From DATGEO01 sp035310015 (GTDB lineage Bacteria; Chloroflexota; Dormibacteria; Dormibacterales; Dormibacteraceae), in NCBI GenBank assembly GCA_035310015.1, contig DATGEO010000010.1, positions 1 to 10,150 of the forward strand: 10,150 nt of DNA, given 5' to 3'. The notes under the pieces were generated by a model. That model saw only the letters and a program-made list of their open reading frames with translations. It was not told the origin of the DNA and did not search any database. Positions within the stretch are counted from its first letter, which is position 1. Every line of letters starts with the position of its first letter. Both the position numbers and the translations under genes were made by a program. This document shows positions 5,557 to 10,150 of the stretch, one piece after another.

Positions 5557-8502
5557 ATGGCCAAAGCCTCCACCACATCGGTCGACGCAATCGGCGGCTA
5601 CACCATCGTCCGCCGCGAGCCGCTCGAGCGCATCGAGGGCTCGTACATCGAGCTGCGTCATGAGGGCACGGGCGCGCGTCACATCCACATCGAGTGCGAC
5701 GACGACAACAACGCGTTCACCGTGTTCTTCCCGACGACGCCGCGCGATTCGACCGGCGTCGCCCACATCCTCGAGCACGTCGTGCTGGCGGGCTCGCGGC
5801 GGTTCCCTGTTCGCGACCCTTTCTTCAGCATGACGCGGCGATCGCTCGCGACGTTCATGAACGCCTTCACGAGCGCGGACTGGACGATGTATCCGTTCAG
5901 CACGCGCAACGACAAGGACTTCAGGAACCTTCTCGACGTGTACCTGGACGCGACGTTCTTCCCGACGCTCGCCGAGGACTCGTTCAAGCAGGAGGGCATC
6001 CGCTTCGAGTTCGAGGTGCCCGACGATCCCACCAGCGGTCTGCGCTACAAGGGCGTCGTCTTCAACGAGATGAAGGGCGCGCTGGCGTCGCCGCAGGCGG
6101 CCATGCAGCGCGCCATCGGCGCCGCGCTGTTCCCGGGTTTGACGTATTCGTTCATCTCCGGCGGCGACCCGGAGCGCATCCCCGACCTAACCTGGCAGCA
6201 GCTTCGCGATTTCCACGCGGGGCACTACCACCCGAGCAACGCCTACTTCTACACGTACGGCAACCAGTCGCTCGAGCGCACCCTCGACGTCATCGAGAGC
6301 AGCACGCTCTCGCGCTTCAAGCGAATCGAGGTCGACACCGAGATCCCGGACGTCCAGCGCTTCAAGAGGCCGGTGACGCACAGCGAGGCATATCCGCCCA
6401 CCAGCGGCGACGACCTGACCCGCAAGTCGCAGGCTCTCGTCGGCTGGGTGACCGTGAACAGCGCGGACTCGATGAAGCTGCTGTCGATGCGCGTCCTGTC
6501 CGAGGTCCTCCTCGGCAACGCCGGCTCACCGCTGAGGAAGGCTTTGATCGACTCGAAGCTCGGCACGGCGATGGCGGACGGCTCGGGACTGCAGGACGAC
6601 TTCCGCGAGACCGTCTTCGGCGCCGGCCTGAAGGACATCCGCACCGAGGATGCTCACCAGGTCGAGCAGCTCGTCCTCGACACGCTCGACGGGCTTGCCG
6701 GCACCGGTCTTGACCCGACCCAGGTCGACGCCGTCATCCACCGGCTCGAGTTCGAGAAACGTGAGCGCTCCAACGCCGGCTTCCCGTACGCGCTCAAGGT
6801 CCTGTTCGGCATGCTCCCGGCCTACAACTACGGCGGCGATCCCTACAGCGCCCTCAACTTCGACGCCGACCTCGCGCACCTGGAGGCAGCGCGGCGAGAA
6901 GGCCGCTGGTTCGAGAACCTGATCCGCGCGGAGCTGCTCGACAACATGCACCGCGCGCTGATCACGGTGGTTCCGGACCCTGAGCTCGAGGAGCGAAAGC
7001 GGCTGCGCGAGCTCGATCGGCTCGCGGCCGCCGCGGCGCTCGTGAGCGAAGCCGACAGGGTGCGCATCGTCGCCGACGCCATGCGGCTGAAGGCGGAGCA
7101 GGACGCGAAACAAGACCTGTCGGTGCTGCCCACGCTCGAGCTCACCGACATCCCGATGAAGTTCGAGCCCGTCCCGAGCCGGCGGGTCGAAGCGGGCGGG
7201 CTACAGGTCGACTTCTACCCGCTGCCGACGAACGGGGTGACCTACCTCGATCTGCGGGCGGACTTCTCGGTGCTCAGCCGGGAGCAGCAGAGGCTGCTGC
7301 CCCTGTTCGGCCGCGTGCTGACGCAGTCCGGCGCCGCCGGCCAGGACTACACGGTCATCGCCCACCGCATCGCCTCGGTGACAGGAGGCATCGGCGCGGC
7401 CGCGCAGGTGCAGTCGCTCGCACGCCAGGAAGGCTTCATCGAATCGTTCATGGTGTCGGGCAAGGCGCTCGACCGCAACGCGCGGCCCTTCGTCGAGCTG
7501 CTGCGCGACCTCATCGCCCGCCTGGACATAGAGCCGGCGCGCCTGCGCGAGATCGTTGCCGAGAGCGCGACCCGGCTCGAGAGCTCGATCGCGAACCTGG
7601 GTTTTCAATTCGCGATCCTGCTCGCGCACGCCAAGCTGAGCTCCGAAGGCGCGCTCAACGAGCGGCTGCAGGGCATCGAGATGCTCCACACCATCCGCGA
7701 GCTCGTCGCGACCGGAGATGCGGCGCTTGACGAGCTGTCCGCTCGAATGCAGGAAATTCGCCGCGCGCTCTTCACCAGGCAGTCGGTGCAGGTCGTCGTG
7801 ACCTGCGAAGAGGACATGGTCGACATGATCAGCGAGCTGCTCGCGGAGATGGCGGCGGACCTCCCCGACGCCGGTCGGGCCGCCGAAGGCGCGCCACGGC
7901 CGGACCCCCTCGAGCCGCGTCCCGAGGCGCGCACCGCTCCGGTGCCGGTGGCGTTCAACGTCCGCACCTTCAAGACGGTGCGTTACACCCACCCCGATGC
8001 ACCGGTGCTGCTGGTGCTGGCGAACTTCCTTCGCGACAACTTCATCCACCGCGAGCTCCGCGAGAAGGGCGGCGCGTACGGAGGCTACGTCCAGGCCAGC
8101 ACCGGAGCAGGCACGTTCTACTTCGGCTCGTACCGCGACCCGAACATAGTGCGCACGTACGACGTGTACGACCAGGCGGCGCGATGGGTTCTCGACAACC
8201 AGATCGAGGCCGAGCCGCTGAAGGAGGCGATCCTCGGCGCGTGCGGCGACGTGGACCCGCTCGAATCCCCCGACATAAAGGGGCGGCGGGAGGCCATCAA
8301 TCGCTTGACCGGATTCACGCGCGAGGAGAGGGAGCGGTTCAAGCAGCGGCTGCTCGCGGTCACGCCCGCCGATCTCCAACGGGTCGCCACTCGGTACCTG
8401 GTCGAGGGCCACGGCGTGCAGGCCACCGTGGCGGGAGCGGACCTCGTCGCCGACGCCCGCAAGGAACGCCCCGGGCTGTTCGAGGTCGTCGCCCCCGTCT
8501 GA
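5557..8502 (+). CDS. M16C family zinc metallopeptidase (PreP/insulinase-like)
   Basis: This 981-residue protein belongs to the single-chain M16C peptidases (presequence protease type), clam-shell enzymes that degrade short unfolded peptides. The inverted zinc motif HILEH is at 70-74 (ligands H70 and H74, catalytic base E73), and the third ligand is E171 in FNEMKGAL, at the usual spacing, so the site looks active. A second M16 fold, a central M16C-associated helical region (about 480-720) and a C-terminal M16 fold follow. The C-terminal part has LREKGGAYGGY (834-844), with R835 and Y841 at the conserved substrate-binding Arg/Tyr pair, and FGSYRDPN. No signal peptide or membrane segment is visible, so it is probably cytoplasmic. 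ATG 5557 gives a normal family N-terminus. Length is as expected. It is divergent from the PPOX gene, and 41 bases separate it from the next gene on the same strand. Confidence 0.95.
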   Translation: MAKASTTSVDAIGGYTIVRREPLERIEGSYIELRHEGTGARHIHIECDDDNNAFTVFFPTTPRDSTGVAHILEHVVLAGSRRFPVRDPFFSMTRRSLATFMNAFTSADWTMYPFSTRNDKDFRNLLDVYLDATFFPTLAEDSFKQEGIRFEFEVPDDPTSGLRYKGVVFNEMKGALASPQAAMQRAIGAALFPGLTYSFISGGDPERIPDLTWQQLRDFHAGHYHPSNAYFYTYGNQSLERTLDVIESSTLSRFKRIEVDTEIPDVQRFKRPVTHSEAYPPTSGDDLTRKSQALVGWVTVNSADSMKLLSMRVLSEVLLGNAGSPLRKALIDSKLGTAMADGSGLQDDFRETVFGAGLKDIRTEDAHQVEQLVLDTLDGLAGTGLDPTQVDAVIHRLEFEKRERSNAGFPYALKVLFGMLPAYNYGGDPYSALNFDADLAHLEAARREGRWFENLIRAELLDNMHRALITVVPDPELEERKRLRELDRLAAAAALVSEADRVRIVADAMRLKAEQDAKQDLSVLPTLELTDIPMKFEPVPSRRVEAGGLQVDFYPLPTNGVTYLDLRADFSVLSREQQRLLPLFGRVLTQSGAAGQDYTVIAHRIASVTGGIGAAAQVQSLARQEGFIESFMVSGKALDRNARPFVELLRDLIARLDIEPARLREIVAESATRLESSIANLGFQFAILLAHAKLSSEGALNERLQGIEMLHTIRELVATGDAALDELSARMQEIRRALFTRQSVQVVVTCEEDMVDMISELLAEMAADLPDAGRAAEGAPRPDPLEPRPEARTAPVPVAFNVRTFKTVRYTHPDAPVLLVLANFLRDNFIHRELREKGGAYGGYVQASTGAGTFYFGSYRDPNIVRTYDVYDQAARWVLDNQIEAEPLKEAILGACGDVDPLESPDIKGRREAINRLTGFTREERERFKQRLLAVTPADLQRVATRYLVEGHGVQATVAGADLVADARKERPGLFEVVAPV

Positions 8503-8525
8503 CGGCGTCCAGGGCTCCCGGCTCC

Positions 8526-8534
8526 TGTCAGAAT
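8526..8534 (+). promoter_or_regulatory. Candidate extended -10 before the 54-residue gene
   Basis: TG-T-CAGAAT has the layout of an extended -10 (TGn followed by a 4/6 match to TATAAT). It ends nine bases before the ATG at 8544, much as at the M16 and ribBA starts. It would let the two membrane protein genes be expressed separately from the protease gene. Confidence 0.3.
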
Positions 8535-8543
8535 CGGGCCACC

Positions 8544-8708
8544 ATGACGTGGCGCAGGGAGTACTTCTGGCCGCTGGTCCTCGTGGTGATCGGGATCTAC
8601 TTCCTCCTGAACAACCTCAACGTGCTGTGGTGGCTCCGGTTCGACGTCATCTGGCCGGTCCTGCTGATCGGGCTCGGCGTCTGGCTGATCTTCAGGCGCC
8701 GCACCTGA
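8544..8708 (+). CDS. Small two-helix LiaF/DUF5668-type membrane protein
   Basis: The 54-residue product consists almost only of two membrane helices (about 8-28 and 33-50) with a basic C-terminus RRR. Each helix starts with a WP motif: FWPLVLVVIGI (8-18) and IWPVLLIGLGV (36-46). This matches the membrane-spanning N-terminal domain of LiaF-like proteins (DUF5668), which in characterised systems sits beside envelope-stress sensors. The ATG at 8544 is chosen because it begins right before the first helix; the same frame is open further upstream only as a shadow of the protease gene. One base separates its TGA from the next ATG, so the two genes are probably co-translated and may form a membrane complex. 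No function can be assigned beyond that. Confidence 0.8.
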   Translation: MTWRREYFWPLVLVVIGIYFLLNNLNVLWWLRFDVIWPVLLIGLGVWLIFRRRT

Positions 8709-8709
8709 G

Positions 8710-9627
8710 ATGAACGCCCCGCTTCCCGACGGGCGCCGCCACCGCTATCGCGGCCTGGTCTGGCCGGGCATCCTGATCCTGTTCGGGATCCTCGCCCTCC
8801 TCGTGAACACCGACGTGATCCCCGCGGACCGCCTCTACCGGCTCTGGGACCTCTGGCCGGTGCTGCTCGTCGTGCTGGGGCTCGAGCTCCTGATCCAGCG
8901 CTCACGGATGCCGTCACCCGCCGGCGCGGTCGCCGCCTGGCTCATCGTGCTGCTGGCGATCGTGGGTGCGGCCGCCTATGTCGCGGCGGGGCCGGCGTTG
9001 GGCAGCGCGTCGCTCGATGCAGTCGCACCGGCCGGCGATCTCACATCGGCTTCGATGGAGATCGACGTGGGCGGCGCCACGATCAACATCAGCGGCGACA
9101 GCTCGCTCGAGGACCTGTACCGCGCGCACATCGACTACTCCGGGCCAAAGCCGGACGTCAGTTTCGAAAGCGTGCGCGGCGCGGTGCGCATCTCGCAGGG
9201 GAGTGGCGGCGTCTTCGCTCCGAGCCGGCACTTCAGCATCGATGTGCGCCTCAGCACGCGAATGACGTGGTCGCTGACGATCAACGCCGGGGGCGCGAAC
9301 GAGACGCTGAAGCTGCAGGACGTCAAGGTGAGCGCGATCAGCCTCAGCTCGGGCGGTTCGACCGGCGACATCACGCTGGGCCAGCCGCAGGGGACGGTGC
9401 CGATCACCATCAGCGGCGGCGGTCTGACCATGCACCTCCACCGGCCGTCGGGGGTGGCGGCCACCGTTCGCATCTCGGGCGCGGCCGTCAGCCTCACGTT
9501 CGACGGCCGGCACCACGGAGGGCTGGGCTCAGTCGAGGATTCGAGCGGCGAGGCCGCCGACAGCTACGACGTCACGGTCAGCGGCGCGGGCTGCACCGTG
9601 ACGATGGACGTCACGCCGCAGACTTAG
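8710..9627 (+). CDS. LiaF-like membrane protein with beta-rich C-terminal domain
   Basis: The 305-residue product has three predicted membrane helices: about 15-37 and 46-62, forming a DUF5668-type hairpin with the WP motifs VWPGILILFGI and LWPVLLVVLGL, and 71-94. A roughly 200-residue domain of short beta-prone, Gly/Ser-rich segments follows (MEIDVGGATINISG, LSLSSGGSTGDITLG-like stretches, TVRISGAAVSLTFDG). This architecture resembles LiaF C-terminal, 'toastrack' or DUF4097 putative-adhesin domains, which form stacked beta structures. Hydrophobicity suggests the beta domain lies outside the membrane, but the side was not determined. Homologous architectures are linked to envelope-stress sensing; no histidine kinase or regulator is in this window to support that here. 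The TGA-g-ATG junction suggests re-initiation from the upstream gene. The stop TAG at 9625-9627 overlaps the convergent neighbour's stop. Confidence 0.8.
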   Translation: MNAPLPDGRRHRYRGLVWPGILILFGILALLVNTDVIPADRLYRLWDLWPVLLVVLGLELLIQRSRMPSPAGAVAAWLIVLLAIVGAAAYVAAGPALGSASLDAVAPAGDLTSASMEIDVGGATINISGDSSLEDLYRAHIDYSGPKPDVSFESVRGAVRISQGSGGVFAPSRHFSIDVRLSTRMTWSLTINAGGANETLKLQDVKVSAISLSSGGSTGDITLGQPQGTVPITISGGGLTMHLHRPSGVAATVRISGAAVSLTFDGRHHGGLGSVEDSSGEAADSYDVTVSGAGCTVTMDVTPQT

Positions 9628-10150
9628 CCGGCCAACGTTCTGTCCAGGGCGGCGACCCGGGCGGCGTAAGCCCTCTCGGTCTCAGGCGTCAGCGCGGCCC
9701 GCGCGCCCAGGGCGGCCAGCCGGATCAGTCCATCGAGCTCTGGATCGAGCACGCCGGCCGCTGCGAGCACCCGCGCCAGGGCGGCGCAGCGCTCGGCGCC
9801 GGCCAGCAGCTCGTCCTGGCCGGCGCCCAGCTGCCTCAGGCCCGTCGCCTCCTTCTCCAGCCGGCCGGCGAGGGCCGTGTGCTCCTCGCCTCCGCGCTGC
9901 CGGCACCGGCGCGCTCCCTCGGCCGCCACCGCGTCGCCGATGCGGCCCTCCAGAACGCGCCCGGACGCGGCCGCGGTCGAGGCCACGGCGGGGCACAGGC
10001 CGACCACCTGCGGCGACTCGAAGCGCACGCCGCGCCGGTCCAGCTCGCGGAGCACGTCGTCGGGCGTCGTCTCGTCGAGCCGGAACAGGTTCATCGAGAG
10101 TTGAAGAGCGCGGCCTGGCAGCTCGAACGCCAGCGCCATCACGCCGCGCA
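9624..10150 (-). CDS. ftcD: Glutamate formimidoyltransferase-like protein, C-terminal part (partial)
   Basis: This is the 3' part of a gene whose start lies beyond the right edge; the frame is open to 10150. The visible N-terminal 50 residues match the end of the formiminotransferase domain, with LQLSMNL (compare QVSMNL of the family), a TTPDDVLREL helix and SPQVVGLCP (compare SEIVGLVP). That enzyme moves a formimino group between formiminoglutamate and tetrahydrofolate in histidine breakdown. About 121 further Ala/Arg-rich, probably helical residues follow (coding 9627-9989). They lack clear hallmarks of the cyclodeaminase domain (FTCD C-terminal) that follows in bifunctional proteins, though a diverged version is possible. 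No other hut gene is in view. The ATG/GTG near 10137-10142 is internal and not a start. The stop TAA (9624-9626) overlaps the convergent gene's stop. Confidence 0.7.
   Translation of the reverse strand, partial: RGVMALAFELPGRALQLSMNLFRLDETTPDDVLRELDRRGVRFESPQVVGLCPAVASTAAASGRVLEGRIGDAVAAEGARRCRQRGGEEHTALAGRLEKEATGLRQLGAGQDELLAGAERCAALARVLAAAGVLDPELDGLIRLAALGARAALTPETERAYAARVAALDRTLAG

Noticed and set aside
5557..5590. PPOX protein starting at TTG 5590 or ATG 5578
   Set aside because: Those starts would overlap the divergent M16 coding region, and the extra N-terminal residues do not resemble the family; GTG 5533 or 5503 fits better.
7201..8412. A 403-codon open frame antisense to the M16 protease
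   Set aside because: The translation has no recognisable family features and mirrors the protease codon bias; the sense protein is fully conserved here.
1..10150. CRISPR array, insertion sequence, attachment site or prophage genes
   Set aside because: No spaced direct repeats, terminal inverted repeats, transposase or integrase sequences were seen on either strand.

Overview
The window is GC-rich bacterial chromosome. It opens with the 3' end of a 23S rRNA gene and then carries a complete riboflavin operon, a pair of genes on the minus strand (a PPOX-type flavin/F420 enzyme and a PQQ-propeller lipoprotein), a large M16C metallopeptidase, two tandem LiaF/DUF5668-type membrane proteins, and the 3' part of a formiminotransferase gene that runs off the right edge. 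The rRNA is bacterial and the lipoprotein has a bacterial lipobox. The F420-type PPOX protein, LiaF-like WP-motif proteins and apparently leaderless starts fit a high-GC Terrabacteria lineage, such as Chloroflexota, Dormibacterota or Actinomycetota. That placement is inference; I cannot fix the phylum from the sequence alone.

Layout. 1-267: end of 23S (rrl). 268-379: a 112-base gap with no complete 5S, no tRNA and no FMN riboswitch; it holds a hairpin and a -10-like box. 380-3697 (+): ribD, ribE, ribBA and ribH, tightly packed. Together these encode GTP cyclohydrolase II, DHBP synthase, the deaminase/reductase, lumazine synthase and riboflavin synthase. The dephosphorylation step and the FMN/FAD-forming RibF are not here. 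3698-3818: a convergent intergenic region with a dense run of G-tracts. 3819-5533 (-): the PPOX protein followed by the PQQ-repeat lipoprotein, overlapping by four bases as TTGA. 5557-8502 (+): an M16C (PreP-like) zinc protease, divergent from the PPOX gene across a very short shared region. 8544-9627 (+): a 54-residue two-helix protein and a 305-residue protein with a similar helical hairpin plus a beta-rich C-terminal domain, separated by one base. 9624-10150 (-): C-terminal part of a glutamate formimidoyltransferase-like protein; its stop codon overlaps the stop of the preceding convergent gene.

Most of the window is ordinary housekeeping and envelope gene content; I do not see a defence island, a mobile element or an obviously undescribed multi-gene system. 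The points worth a second look are the unusual 227-base out-of-frame ribD/ribE overlap, the rib operon sitting directly behind an rRNA gene with no riboswitch and no intact 5S, a recurrent 'TANNNT then 7-9 bases then ATG' arrangement that suggests leaderless or near-leaderless mRNAs, a G-quadruplex-capable 3' region, the tandem WP-motif membrane proteins, and an unrecognised helical tail on the formiminotransferase.
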